From Verrucomicrobiota bacterium (GTDB lineage: Bacteria > Verrucomicrobiota > Kiritimatiellia > Kiritimatiellales > Pontiellaceae), in contig JAJRRI010000008.1 of the NCBI GenBank assembly GCA_024279685.1, forward strand, positions 1 through 55,151: 55,151 nucleotides of DNA, given 5' to 3'. Position 1 is the first letter of the stretch. Each line of letters begins with the position of its first letter. Position numbers and translations under genes: made by a program. Positions 8,483-17,156 of this stretch are shown here, piece by piece. The notes under the pieces are model-generated. The model worked only from the letters and a program-made list of their open reading frames with translations, was not told the DNA's origin and ran no database searches.

Positions 8483-10186
8483 ATGTTAAAGCAAATCTTT
8501 CCATTTTTAAACTGGCGCATCGGCAAGGGGGATATTCGCGCTGACTTGATTGCAGGGCTGACGGTGGCCCTCGTGCTGATTCCACAGTCGATGGCTTATG
8601 CAGAGCTTGCTGGCCTTCCGATTTGGATGGGGCTATACGCCTCTTTTCTGCCTGTTATTTTAGCTGGGCTGTGGGGATCATCCTGTCATTTACAAACAGG
8701 GCCGGGCGCCACAATGGCCCTTGTTCTGTCTTCTGCTTTAATTCCACTGGCGGTCGTGGGCTCCGTTGAATATGCCAAACTGGCGATTCAATTAGGATTG
8801 ATGGTGGGTATTATATGGTCGCTAATTGCGGTGCTTCGACTCGGTTTTATTATAAATTTTCTATCCCGACCGGTGATTGAAGGATTTATCAATGCGGGGG
8901 GGATTCTAATTGCTGTTTCCCAAATAAATATAATTTTGGGGATTGATCAGGCCAATAGAAATCATGTGCTAACCGACTTTATGTCCTTATTTGGCGAGTT
9001 GAGCGGTATACATGGAATCAGTCTTCTATTAGGAGCTATATCGGTCTTGATCTTGTTGGTTGGGCGGCGCTACGTACCGCGGGTTCCCCTTGCCTTGATC
9101 GTGGCGGCTTCCTCGACGGCGATCGTCTACTTTCTAGGACTCAGCAATCCTGAACACGTGTTAGTTCCGCTGGCTATTGTCGGAGAAATACCCGCTGGGT
9201 TGCCTAAACCAGTCTGGCCGATTCCTACTATTGAGACGGTATGGAATCTACTTCCCGGGGCATTAATATTCGCTTTGGTTGGGTTTATTGAGACGAGTTC
9301 GGTTGCGCGTGGCATAGCGGCACGGAGTCATCAAAAACTAAATATTAACCGCGAGGCGGTTGGGCAGGCCGTTGCATCCTTGAGTAGTTCTTTTTCAGGT
9401 GGGCAACCTGTTAACGGCTCCTTTTCCCGCTCGGCGCTAAACTATGCATCAGGAGCTCGGAGCGGCTTGGCGGCGGTTTTCACGGGGCTCTTTGTTTTGA
9501 TTTTTTTGCTCGCATGCACTCCGCTCTTTTACTACCTGCCGAAGACCGTTCTTTCAGCCATCATTATTAGTGCGGTTCTTAATCTGATGAACCTTAAGAA
9601 GTTGGCTTCTTTTATGAAGGTGAACAAGGGCGATGGGGTAGCGGCTTGGATTACTTTTTTTGCTACGCTGGCCTTTGCGCCGCATCTTGAAAAAGGAATT
9701 TTAATTGGAGCATCCTTCTCTATTTTATTTCATCTCTACCGGATGATGCACCCGCATGTAGCGATTTTAGGAAGGCACCCTGACGGCGCCATGCGCGATG
9801 CGGAATTGCACCAGCTGGACGTGGCACGCTTACCTCTGGCCATTCGACTGGATGGACGCCTTTTCTTTGCGAATATTTCATACGTCGAGGATCAGGTTCA
9901 TGATGCGGTGGACCAAATTTCTGACCTTCGGTACTTGGCCATTATTTTTGACGGGATAAATGATATTGATTCATCCGGAATAGAAATGTTGAAGGAGCTC
10001 TACGGGCAATTGAAACATCGAGGGGTTCAATTGCTATTTGTAGGGGTCAAAAATCCGGTACTACAAGTCATGCAAGCCAGTGGCCTTGAAGCGGTGATTG
10101 GTCATGAAAACTTTTTTGGCACCTATGAGCATTCGCAGAAAGCGGTCATAGAAAAGATGCAATCCACGCACGTCTATTCGATCTGA
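8483..10186 (+). CDS. SulP-family anion (sulfate/bicarbonate) transporter with STAS domain
   Basis: An inner-membrane SLC26/SulP carrier of 567 residues from the ATG at 8483. A TTG at 8447 would add 12 residues, but homologues begin near LKQIFPFLNW. The signature PQSMAYAELAGLP follows DLIAGLTVAL in the first helices; about ten to twelve hydrophobic segments follow. The C-terminal 120 residues form a STAS domain (DGINDIDSSGIEMLKELY), with the Ser of the anti-sigma-antagonist-like loop preserved. The substrate cannot be read from sequence; sulfate is possible given the cys genes at 37-41 kb, but bicarbonate is equally likely for this family. It converges on the M20 peptidase and overlaps its stop by 13 bases. 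Confidence 0.88.
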   Translation: MLKQIFPFLNWRIGKGDIRADLIAGLTVALVLIPQSMAYAELAGLPIWMGLYASFLPVILAGLWGSSCHLQTGPGATMALVLSSALIPLAVVGSVEYAKLAIQLGLMVGIIWSLIAVLRLGFIINFLSRPVIEGFINAGGILIAVSQINIILGIDQANRNHVLTDFMSLFGELSGIHGISLLLGAISVLILLVGRRYVPRVPLALIVAASSTAIVYFLGLSNPEHVLVPLAIVGEIPAGLPKPVWPIPTIETVWNLLPGALIFALVGFIETSSVARGIAARSHQKLNINREAVGQAVASLSSSFSGGQPVNGSFSRSALNYASGARSGLAAVFTGLFVLIFLLACTPLFYYLPKTVLSAIIISAVLNLMNLKKLASFMKVNKGDGVAAWITFFATLAFAPHLEKGILIGASFSILFHLYRMMHPHVAILGRHPDGAMRDAELHQLDVARLPLAIRLDGRLFFANISYVEDQVHDAVDQISDLRYLAIIFDGINDIDSSGIEMLKELYGQLKHRGVQLLFVGVKNPVLQVMQASGLEAVIGHENFFGTYEHSQKAVIEKMQSTHVYSI

Positions 10187-11351
10187 CGAGCGGCCAATGT
10201 AGCGATATTCAGGAGAACCTCACATCCGGTTTGATACTCCTTGATGTTCACATACTCTTCGACCTGATGGAACTTGTGTGCGCCCGTTCCGAGCGTAACG
10301 GTCGGGAGCCCTTTTTTATTAAAATTGTTGGCATCAAGTCCAGCATCCATAACGAGCGAATTGGGCGTGAGCCCCATGAGTTCCATCGCCTTGCAGGCCA
10401 TCTTGACACAAGGTTCTGATTTCTTGAGGCGAAAGGCATTGTAGTCGCTTATGACCGTAAATTTAACCGTACCGCATTTTCCTTTGTCGTTCATCACGCT
10501 CTTGGCCGCCTGCGTAAAACAGGTTTTATAGACCTCACAATTTGGTCTAAAAATGCCGGACTGTGGCTGCGGCATTCACCGGTCATGACCGTTTGATCCA
10601 TCACTTGATTGTTGGCCTCGCCGCCGTTGATCGATCCAAGGTTTGACGTGCCGGTTCTATTTCCTTTGATAATTCTTCCGAAGTAACCTTTCTCCGCCAC
10701 CGCCGCCATGGCTTTCGAAGCAATCAGTCCGGCAGAAATTCCTTTTTCAGGTTCAAGTCCCGCATGCGTCGAGGTTCCTGAAATTTTCGCGGTCCAGCGG
10801 ACGGCGCTCATCGCGCCGATTATGACTTCGTTGGGATACTGTCCATCCAGATTGAAGCCCATCGCTGGGTTTCCTAAATCGGTAAGCCGAACCATACGCG
10901 AGCCATGCAATCCATTCTCCTCCGCAATCGGAAAGAGCAAGGTGATCGGCGGATGGGAAGTTTTATTTTTTAGCAGCGTCTCTACCAACGTCACCATCGC
11001 CGCACAGCTGGATCGATCATCGCCCCCCAGTCCGGTTTTTCCCTTCGGAACGACGCGGGTTCCTTTAATGACCGGCACCACTCCCTTGCACAGTGGAACT
11101 GTGTCCATATGCGCGGAAAATAGGATTCGAGGTGCTTTTACCGTGCCCGGCAGTTTCACAATCAAGTTGCCGATCTCAAATCCTTCGCCCAGCCGTTTGT
11201 GTGCATCGTCGGTTTTGATCCAGACTTTTTTACAACCCGCTGCAATCAATTTTTTCGTGAGAACCGAAACCACTTTTGATTCTCGCCCCGTCAGGCCGTC
11301 AACAGCGAGTAGATCGAGCAAATGGGTGAGGGCTGCATCTTGATTTATCAT
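10174..11351 (-). pseudogene. M20-family (PepT-like) metallopeptidase, single frameshift
   Basis: The first frame (from ATG 11351) gives 270 good residues with the zinc motif FSAHMDTVPL, the bridging Asp in GLGGDDRSS, and the Glu-Glu base in PIAEENGLHGSRM, plus the dimerisation/lid domain. After PAFLDQIV it runs into unrelated residues and stops. The frame offset by one base continues the protein from EVYKTCFTQAAKSV to a final TGAHKFHQVEEYV that supplies the last zinc His. Re-reading one base between about 10535 and 10553, where there is a run of five A on the plus strand, restores a protein of about 390 residues. Either a real mutation or a base-call error; both halves look otherwise intact. 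Confidence 0.85.
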
Positions 11352-11424
11352 GAGTGATTCTCGTGAAGGGGTATGGTTAAGCGAGTTATACTGCGTGGAG
11401 CAGGCTTTCTATTCTTCTGCGGGT

Positions 11425-11475
11425 GTAGCGGCCTCTCGAAGAGGGCGCGCCCTCCTGCGGAGAGGCTCGCACTAC
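11425..11475. repeat. REP-like palindromic element bounded by GTAG/CTAC
   Basis: A 51-base tract starts GTAG and ends CTAC. It contains paired arms GCCTCTC and GAGAGGC and an inner perfect palindrome AGGGCGCGCCCT. A GTAG tetranucleotide beside an imperfect hairpin is the hallmark of REP sequences mobilised by RAYT transposases. It lies in the 142-bp gap between the peptidase start and the S4 gene. No second copy was found in this window and no RAYT gene is present, so family membership is inferred. Confidence 0.5.
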
Positions 11476-11493
11476 AGTGTTGTATATATTCCC

Positions 11494-11706
11494 TCAAGGG
11501 GCGGCTTCGACGTGAATTACGTGGCCTTCAAATTCGACGATCTGCTCGGCTCGGATTTTACAGCGCTTGCGGGTTTCGAGCTGGCCATCGACGGTGACGA
11601 GGCCTTGTGCAACGACGTCCTTGCCTTCACCACCGGACATCACAAGATTGACGGCCTTGAGCAATTTGCAGAGTTCGATGTATTCGTCTTTAAGCCGGAA
11701 ATTCAT
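11494..11706 (-). CDS. S4-domain RNA-binding protein, YbcJ type
   Basis: A 70-residue single S4 domain. EYIELCKLLKAVNLVMSGGE is followed by GLVTVDGQLETRKRCKIRA, where the V-x-V-D/N-G-x-x-E-x-R-K pattern is the RNA-binding face of S4 domains. It matches the YbcJ/RlbA-like group found near ribosome-assembly genes in many bacteria. The start overlaps the stop of the upstream 85-residue gene by four bases (ATGA), so the pair is translationally coupled. Confidence 0.87.
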   Translation of the reverse strand: MNFRLKDEYIELCKLLKAVNLVMSGGEGKDVVAQGLVTVDGQLETRKRCKIRAEQIVEFEGHVIHVEAAP

Positions 11707-11960
11707 GCTCCGGAATCTTTCCTGAGTTTTCGGACGAGTTCGACGTTTTTAAAGGACATGCGTCGGCGGTTGTAAAGGGATTCCATCTTTCCTTCAAGAG
11801 CGTCCCAGTCCTCGGGGGAGGGTGGGGTGTCGTAGTCCCAGCGTTCCTCATCGGAACGCTTGGTCTGCCACTTCATTTTTCCCTTACCGAGAAAGGTGAT
11901 GCGGACTTTTCGTTTTACGCCGTCATCGAGCCGATCGACCCATTCAATATCAGCTTTCAC
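11703..11960 (-). CDS. Conserved-looking 85-residue protein, unknown
   Basis: I do not recognise the family. The protein is hydrophilic with no signal or membrane segment: an N-terminal strand-rich part (MKADIEWVDRLDDGVKRKVR, then FLGKGKMKWQ) and a Trp/Asp-rich middle (WDYDTPPSPEDWDALEGKM), with a basic helical tail. It is coupled by a 4-base overlap to the S4 protein, suggesting a role in RNA or ribosome handling, but that is inference from context. Confidence 0.65.
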   Translation of the reverse strand: MKADIEWVDRLDDGVKRKVRITFLGKGKMKWQTKRSDEERWDYDTPPSPEDWDALEGKMESLYNRRRMSFKNVELVRKLRKDSGA

Positions 11961-11981
11961 GCGGAATCTCCGGGCAGGGGT

Positions 11982-12203
11982 TTATTTGGGATAGAACCAT
12001 CGGCCAGCGGTGCCTGCGATGAAACAGATGCCTGCAATAACGATCCCAATGAGCGGGAACATCATCCGGCGGTGATCCAGTGCGACATCGTACTGTGCTT
12101 GTTCTTTAAGGAAGAAGTAGAGCGCGGCGGATGTAGCTAGCGAAATAATAGCGACCCACCAGAGTAGGGCTTTCGGTTGAAATGGACTTTTTTTACCCTT
12201 CAT
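11982..12203 (-). CDS. Small two-helix membrane protein, unknown
   Basis: A 73-residue protein with two hydrophobic helices, about residues 12-31 (ALLWWVAIISLATSAALYFF) and 48-66 (MFPLIGIVIAGICFIAGTAG), joined by a short charged loop (KEQAQYDVALDHRRM) with a Lys-rich N-terminus. It resembles generic DUF-type inner-membrane microproteins but no family is evident. It sits between the Bat operon and the small RNA-binding genes, all on the same strand. Confidence 0.6.
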   Translation of the reverse strand: MKGKKSPFQPKALLWWVAIISLATSAALYFFLKEQAQYDVALDHRRMMFPLIGIVIAGICFIAGTAGRWFYPK

Positions 12204-12239
12204 AGGAACGGGAAGTTATGCCGGAAGGGTTTGGTTTGA

Positions 12240-13007
12240 TCAAGGGGAAACTCGATGAATGTCATCTATCTTCACCCATCCATTCTTTCCGTCATATTGA
12301 ATTTCAATCCACCCCTTGGCATCGGTGCTCCGCTGGCGAACCAGTGCCGCGAGCGGAACTTTATAATGGGCGGTGCTTCCTTCGATGGGGCCAAATAGGG
12401 CGGTGGTGCCGGATTTGATTACAACCCATTCTGGCTGAGTATAAAGTTGCTGCCAATGCCACCATCCTCCGGCGGAAATGAGGAGGATTGCGGCGGGAAG
12501 TAGGCTTAGTTTGGTCAGCGTTCGTTTGGCAGGGCGGATGAGTAGGCCGAGGAATAACAGGAGCGTGAAGATCACGTATGCACCGATGGCCACCATGATC
12601 CATTCGTTTTGTGAAAGGGTGCCTAGGAAGCGTTTAATCAGCGACGAATAAGGTTCGGTGGCACCGGCCGCATTGAGTGCAAAGCGCAGATTGGCGCGAA
12701 TGTCTGGATCGCGCGGTGCGGCATACTCCGCCCGGCGGTAGTGCGCTACGGCATCGGATAAGTTTCCATTCTTAAAATAGGCATTTGCAAGGTTGTATTC
12801 GACCGCAAGGTTTGCGACTCCGCCCTCCACTAGTTTTTTGTAGAGGTCTATGGCCTTCGCATAATCTCCACCGTCATAGGCGGCCTGTGCTTCCAAAAAG
12901 AGAGCTGATTTTTGCAGGTCGATTTTTGAATCAGGAATCTGCTCCGCATAGCTCGAAGATGAGCTCAGTAGCATCGCAAGTAGGATGAGGAGTCGCATGG
13001 GGTTCAT
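12240..13007 (-). CDS. batE: BatE-like TPR/SH3 membrane protein
   Basis: Last gene of the Bat operon, 255 residues. The N-terminal signal segment (LLILLAMLLSSSSSYA) is followed by about two TPRs (AQAAYDGGDYAKAIDLYKKL, NLANAYFKNGNLSDAVAHYR). Two membrane helices flank a short Arg/Lys loop (LLIRPAKRTLTK). The C-terminal 60 residues form an SH3b-like domain ending GWIEIQYDGKNGWVKIDDI. This TPR-TM-TM-SH3 order is typical of BatE. It starts within the BatD stop (TAATG), so the two are coupled. The biochemical role of the Bat complex is not settled; links to oxygen tolerance and envelope function are reported for the family. Confidence 0.82.
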   Translation of the reverse strand: MNPMRLLILLAMLLSSSSSYAEQIPDSKIDLQKSALFLEAQAAYDGGDYAKAIDLYKKLVEGGVANLAVEYNLANAYFKNGNLSDAVAHYRRAEYAAPRDPDIRANLRFALNAAGATEPYSSLIKRFLGTLSQNEWIMVAIGAYVIFTLLLFLGLLIRPAKRTLTKLSLLPAAILLISAGGWWHWQQLYTQPEWVVIKSGTTALFGPIEGSTAHYKVPLAALVRQRSTDAKGWIEIQYDGKNGWVKIDDIHRVSP

Positions 13008-14761
13008 TATTTAACCCTCTCGCATTGACGGAGCGTGGTGGTGGTTTGTTTGAGTAGATTTTTCATCGCTTTCTTTTCGCCGCCGGACTGAATTCCATAA
13101 CGCCGTTGCTCAATCGTATTAAACAGGGACTCAATCGCTTCGGCCTGTTGCGGCAGGCGAGCGAGTACGATAGATAATGTGATCTCGCCGGGGGCGAGAT
13201 TGAGGCGATGCCCGAAATAGGTCGTCAGCGTATCCCATAGTTCGCCATAGAATGCCGTTTCGTCTTTCTTGCGCAAGGCGTGTTCGGCGCGGCGTAGGTT
13301 TTTACGGGCGGCTTTTGGAGCTTTCTGTCGCCGGGCGCGGGCGACGTTGTTGGCCAGTGCATTTCGGTGGGCTGAAAGGCCGGCCATGGCGAGCAGTAGG
13401 AGTGCTGGAAAGGCGAGTGCAATGTAGAAGGGTTTGGTGCGGTACTTTGCAAGGGCAACGGAGGTTTTCCATTTTTTCGGGATCGGTTTTAGATAGATAA
13501 TATCCCGACCGAGAATTTCGGTTTCCTGCCGGATGGAGCTTGGAACGGTGGCAATGATTTGTGCCGCCTGTTGCGGCATGGCCTCGACGTGGATCGGGAA
13601 GGGACCTTGGGTGAGCGTGCGGAAGTCGGCGGTCTGAGTGTTAAAATAGGAGAAGGCGATTTTTGGAATGTTCGTGACGGAATCCGAAATGGGGATGATG
13701 ACTTGCTCGAAAATGATTTCGTTCGGATTTTTAGAAGGGATGATACGCGCTTCGTAGAGTTTGAAGTTGGGGTCGGCCTCAAAGGTAGGCGGAGTAATCT
13801 GGTTCAGGTTTCCCTTTCCGGAAATTTTCATTTTGAGAGTAATGGGTTCGCCCGCTTTTACCTGCTTTGGGCCGAGGCCTACCTGAAACCCAAAAGTACC
13901 GACCCCGCCGGTATAGCTGGCCGGTCGCAGTTCCATCGGTACGGGGAGTACCGTAACCTCGAGGGCATTGCAATCGAGTACGATCGGTCGGGTTTCTTGC
14001 CGTCCAAAAAAATCACCAAAAAAGGGATCGTCAAACCCATAGGAACGGCGATCCTGTCGCGGGATAATCACGTTAAGCTGAACTTCGGGCCGGAAGGTGA
14101 AGGTGCCGGCGGTCAGCGTTTTGGCAAGGGTGCGGAGCGTATAGACCGTGAAAATAATCCCATCGCGCTCTACCTGTTCTTTGCTGGTTATATTCCACTC
14201 CAAGTCGCCTTTCATACCGCTCTTCGGGATCCCTCCGCGCAGGCTAAAATTCCCGTCGATCTGCACGCCGTCGCGGATGTAGACCTTCAGGTCCAGATGG
14301 AACGGTTCGTGTACATATGGTGCAGTGCGGTCGGTCGAAATATGTGAAAATAGCATTTCTGAAATTTGTTGAGCCTTCGGGTCGTCTTCCGGCTTGATGA
14401 CCCGTAGCTGCGCCGTAACCTCTTTTTGTCCCCCCTTATAGGTGCAGGTGATGGGGCCGATGGTAAAGTCGCCCACTTTCGAAGGGGTCACGAGATAGGT
14501 GTGGATGACCTTCGAGCTGCGCTTGAGATTGACGAAGCGGGTTTCGGAACGTTGGCCTTGGTATTGGATCCGTAACCCCTCAATTTCTGGGATGCGGGCC
14601 GCATTGCCTTGGGTATCGATAAATTCAATTTTAAGCACCGCACGATCCAGTAGGCTGATCAACTGAGGCTCGATGCTCATGCGCACATCTGCCGCAAATG
14701 TGGAGGCCATCAACAAAAGGCTTGCAGCAATTAAAATTCGGATTTTTAAAGGGTTACGCAT
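13007..14761 (-). CDS. batD: BatD protein
   Basis: A 584-residue envelope protein. The signal peptide is at about residues 1-23 (ILIAASLLLMASTFAADV). A long periplasmic region of Ig-like beta domains follows, with typical BatD phrases FVNLKRSSKVIHTYLVTPSK and VGDFTIGP near the N-terminus and AGEPITLKMKISGKGNLNQI in the middle. One membrane helix lies at about 450-470 (FYIALAFPALLLLAMAGL), and the cytosolic tail is helical and basic (ARARRQKAPKAARKNLRRAE). It is preceded by a small BatC-like gene and overlaps batE. It would act with the VWA proteins BatA/BatB as a membrane complex. Confidence 0.86.
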   Translation of the reverse strand: MRNPLKIRILIAASLLLMASTFAADVRMSIEPQLISLLDRAVLKIEFIDTQGNAARIPEIEGLRIQYQGQRSETRFVNLKRSSKVIHTYLVTPSKVGDFTIGPITCTYKGGQKEVTAQLRVIKPEDDPKAQQISEMLFSHISTDRTAPYVHEPFHLDLKVYIRDGVQIDGNFSLRGGIPKSGMKGDLEWNITSKEQVERDGIIFTVYTLRTLAKTLTAGTFTFRPEVQLNVIIPRQDRRSYGFDDPFFGDFFGRQETRPIVLDCNALEVTVLPVPMELRPASYTGGVGTFGFQVGLGPKQVKAGEPITLKMKISGKGNLNQITPPTFEADPNFKLYEARIIPSKNPNEIIFEQVIIPISDSVTNIPKIAFSYFNTQTADFRTLTQGPFPIHVEAMPQQAAQIIATVPSSIRQETEILGRDIIYLKPIPKKWKTSVALAKYRTKPFYIALAFPALLLLAMAGLSAHRNALANNVARARRQKAPKAARKNLRRAEHALRKKDETAFYGELWDTLTTYFGHRLNLAPGEITLSIVLARLPQQAEAIESLFNTIEQRRYGIQSGGEKKAMKNLLKQTTTTLRQCERVK

Positions 14762-14773
14762 GACGGTTAGGTT

Positions 14774-15265
14774 CTACCAATCTTTGTCCACGTTCACGGG
14801 TTTTCCGAGAATAGGTTGAAGTCGCATTCGTTTGTTTTTCTCTTCTTGCCGCATCGCATCGAGCAGTTGTTTGGCCTCGTCTGCAGTCATCTGTTCTGCG
14901 GCTTTGGGTTCGGGCGGTTGCTGTGGTTCTTCACTGGGTTCGGGCGGGTTTTGGTTCTCCTGCTCTTCTTGGTTTTTTGGCGGTTCGTTCTGCGCCTTGT
15001 TTTTCTCTTGGTTCTCTTGTTGCTGATCTTTTTGTTGTTGCTCTTGTTCCTGCTGTTTTTCCAGCAGCTCTTGTAGACGCAGTAGCTTTCCGTCTTTGGG
15101 GTAGATCGACAGCCCTTTGGCCACCAGATTGCTGGAGCTGGACGCCTCACCTTGAATATATAGATTCGCCGCCGGGTGGAAAAATTCGGCATCACGCTCA
15201 GCGGTATTTGCTAAAATACTCATTGTAGCAAGGCTCAGGAATAAAATGGAAAGAAGAATTTTCAT
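14774..15265 (-). CDS. BatC-like small exported Gln/Glu-rich protein
   Basis: A 163-residue product with a signal peptide (ILLSILFLSLATMSILA) and a short helical module. A long low-complexity Gln/Glu/Asn/Pro tract covers about residues 68-127, and the conserved tail has ADEAKQLLDAMRQEEKNKR and ends VNVDKDW. The LLDAM-x-QEE...KDW ending is the usual C-terminus of BatC proteins. Here the BatC functions appear split between this gene and the next TPR gene upstream, whose stop overlaps its start by four bases (ATGA). Confidence 0.72.
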   Translation of the reverse strand: MKILLSILFLSLATMSILANTAERDAEFFHPAANLYIQGEASSSSNLVAKGLSIYPKDGKLLRLQELLEKQQEQEQQQKDQQQENQEKNKAQNEPPKNQEEQENQNPPEPSEEPQQPPEPKAAEQMTADEAKQLLDAMRQEEKNKRMRLQPILGKPVNVDKDW

Positions 15266-16161
15266 TGAACGATGTTTAGGGAGGAAAGTTCCTGGATGAT
15301 TTTCAGAACCTCTTGGTTCTTCTGGGAGGTCTCTTCATATTGTTTCTTTAAATTCGGTTTAAGATCAAAGGCATATTTCCGGTTATCGGTTTCGGTTGTC
15401 AACCGTTGTGCGGCGAGCATATATTGGTAGTCCTCGATAAATTGGATTGCCATTTCAAGATCCTGTTCAGCCTCTTCGACTGCCTGATTCAGCATGGTCA
15501 ACCGTTCGGCTATTTTTGGAAGAAGCTGCCTTGATTCTTCATGGCTTGGATCGACGTCTTCGAGAATATGTTCAAACTGTACCTTGGCGTGTTGATAGTT
15601 TTGCTTCGCCTCCTTCGCTTTGTATTCCTGCAGCAACGCTTCGGCTTGGTTGTACAGCCACTTGCCCTTGGTGTACTCCAGAGTCAGCCGTAAACTTCGA
15701 GCCCGCTCGAAGTTACGTTTAGCCTCCATATCCGCCGGATCGAGCAGGATGGCCTTTTCGTACATCCCCACCGCCTGAAAGACCAGTTCGGAGGCCAGGC
15801 CAATCTGTTCTGGGCCGGTCATCACGGTAGTTTGTGCGAGCAGGGCATTGCCTCGGTTGAAATAGGCCTTGGACTGAAGGTCGAGATCGGTGGTCCGTAA
15901 GGCTTCGTTGAAGCTCTTTTCTGCCGCTTCAAAATCGCCGTTGCGATAGTGTGCGTTGCCGAGATTATAGTTTCCAATATTGGGGAATTCCAGCGCGGTT
16001 TTTTCCAGAAACTGAACCGCATTGGTGTAGTCGCTCATCGTATAGGCTTTCAAACCTTTCCGCATCGCCGACCGAGGCGTTTCTTCAGAAAGAACGGTCT
16101 GTGTTCCGATGAAAGAGATCGCGATGATTAATCCATTTAAAAACCGAGCAGCGATTTTCAT
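15262..16161 (-). CDS. BatC-like TPR protein, exported
   Basis: A 299-residue protein with an N-terminal signal/anchor (FLNGLIIAISFIGTQTVLS), then TPR units (GLKAYTMSDYTNAVQFLEKT, YNLGNAHYRNGDFEAAEKSF, AYFNRGNALLAQ), then a helical, probably coiled C-terminal half. The TPR pair plus position between batB and the BatC-tail gene identifies it as the TPR part of a split BatC. It overlaps both neighbours by four bases, so the genes are translated in series. Confidence 0.78.
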   Translation of the reverse strand: MKIAARFLNGLIIAISFIGTQTVLSEETPRSAMRKGLKAYTMSDYTNAVQFLEKTALEFPNIGNYNLGNAHYRNGDFEAAEKSFNEALRTTDLDLQSKAYFNRGNALLAQTTVMTGPEQIGLASELVFQAVGMYEKAILLDPADMEAKRNFERARSLRLTLEYTKGKWLYNQAEALLQEYKAKEAKQNYQHAKVQFEHILEDVDPSHEESRQLLPKIAERLTMLNQAVEEAEQDLEMAIQFIEDYQYMLAAQRLTTETDNRKYAFDLKPNLKKQYEETSQKNQEVLKIIQELSSLNIVQ

Positions 16162-17156
16162 GAAGAGCCTCCTTTTTTCACCGGGCGAACGCAGGCCTCA
16201 ATAAGCAACAGGAGCAAGGCGGTTCCTAAGAGCCATTGGAAGCGCTCGGTCCACGTTTTAGCCATGCGCGACTCGCGCTCCTCGCGCTGGAGTTTGGAAA
16301 TCCCCTGCTGGTAGACGCGTTCGAGTCCAAAGTCGCCCGCCGCGGACCGGACATAGAACCCTCCGGTTTCGAACGCAATACGTTTGAGTAGTTTTTCGTT
16401 TAGAGAACTTTTCACGACGTGGCCCGACATATCCTTCACAAAGCCGTCACTGGTTTGGATGAGCTCGCCCTCGCGAGTTCCAGCCCCGATGGTGAAGACT
16501 CGGACGTTCTCTTCCTTCAGGCGCGGGAGCAACTCCAGTGGGTCGCCGGTATGGCCTTCTCCGTCGGAAATCAAAACAATCACTTTATCGGCAGCACTTT
16601 CTTTTTCAAAACTATCGAGCGATTTCTCCAACGCTTGAAAAAGATCGGTTCCGCCGAGCGGGATGATCCCTGCATAGACGTCGTCAAGCATCATCAAAAA
16701 GGCGGCATAGTCGATGGTGGTAGGACACTGCAAGAAGGCATCGCCTGCAAAAGCCACTAAGCCGATGCGATCGCCGCGTAGTTCTCGGACTAGATCGCGC
16801 ACGCCCCATTTTGCCTGTTGTAGGCGATTCGGTTTAAGATCTTGGGCAAGCATGCTTTTCGAAGTATCGAGGGCCACAATAATACTTAAACCACGCTGCT
16901 TTACCTCTTCCCATTGGAATCCCCACTGCGGGCGGGCAACGGCCAGCACGGCTAGCGCTAAGGCGCATACGCGAAGGAGGTTTTTTATCCGGCGCCGTTG
17001 ATTTGAATATCCCGGAAGCATCGTTGGCCACAGGGCCGGGTCCACCATTCGCTCCATGAGCCTTGCGCGCCGTTTTAGCATTAAACCGGTGAGCAACAGG
17101 AGCGGTAGCAGAACCCATAGTCCCATCAAAAAATCTGGATCATGCCACTGAATCAC
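16158..17156 (-). CDS. batB: BatB, VWA-domain membrane protein
   Basis: The start is the GTG at 17156, overlapping the batA stop as GTGA with a GGGGAGG ribosome site just upstream; the longer frame from 17228 would lie inside batA. The product has 332 residues. It has N-terminal helices (LMGLWVLLPLLLLTGLML), a second helix near NLLRVCALALAVLAVARPQW, then a von Willebrand A domain with the MIDAS residues DTSKS, LGGTDLFQ and ISDGEGH, and a C-terminal membrane helix (FQWLLGTALLLLLIEACV). It would bind a divalent metal and partner with BatA. Confidence 0.88.
   Translation of the reverse strand: MIQWHDPDFLMGLWVLLPLLLLTGLMLKRRARLMERMVDPALWPTMLPGYSNQRRRIKNLLRVCALALAVLAVARPQWGFQWEEVKQRGLSIIVALDTSKSMLAQDLKPNRLQQAKWGVRDLVRELRGDRIGLVAFAGDAFLQCPTTIDYAAFLMMLDDVYAGIIPLGGTDLFQALEKSLDSFEKESAADKVIVLISDGEGHTGDPLELLPRLKEENVRVFTIGAGTREGELIQTSDGFVKDMSGHVVKSSLNEKLLKRIAFETGGFYVRSAAGDFGLERVYQQGISKLQREERESRMAKTWTERFQWLLGTALLLLLIEACVRPVKKGGSS

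Noticed and set aside
11350-11775. Plus-strand frame opposite the S4 gene
   Set aside because: Antisense of the S4 protein gene and the REP-like element; no coding character.
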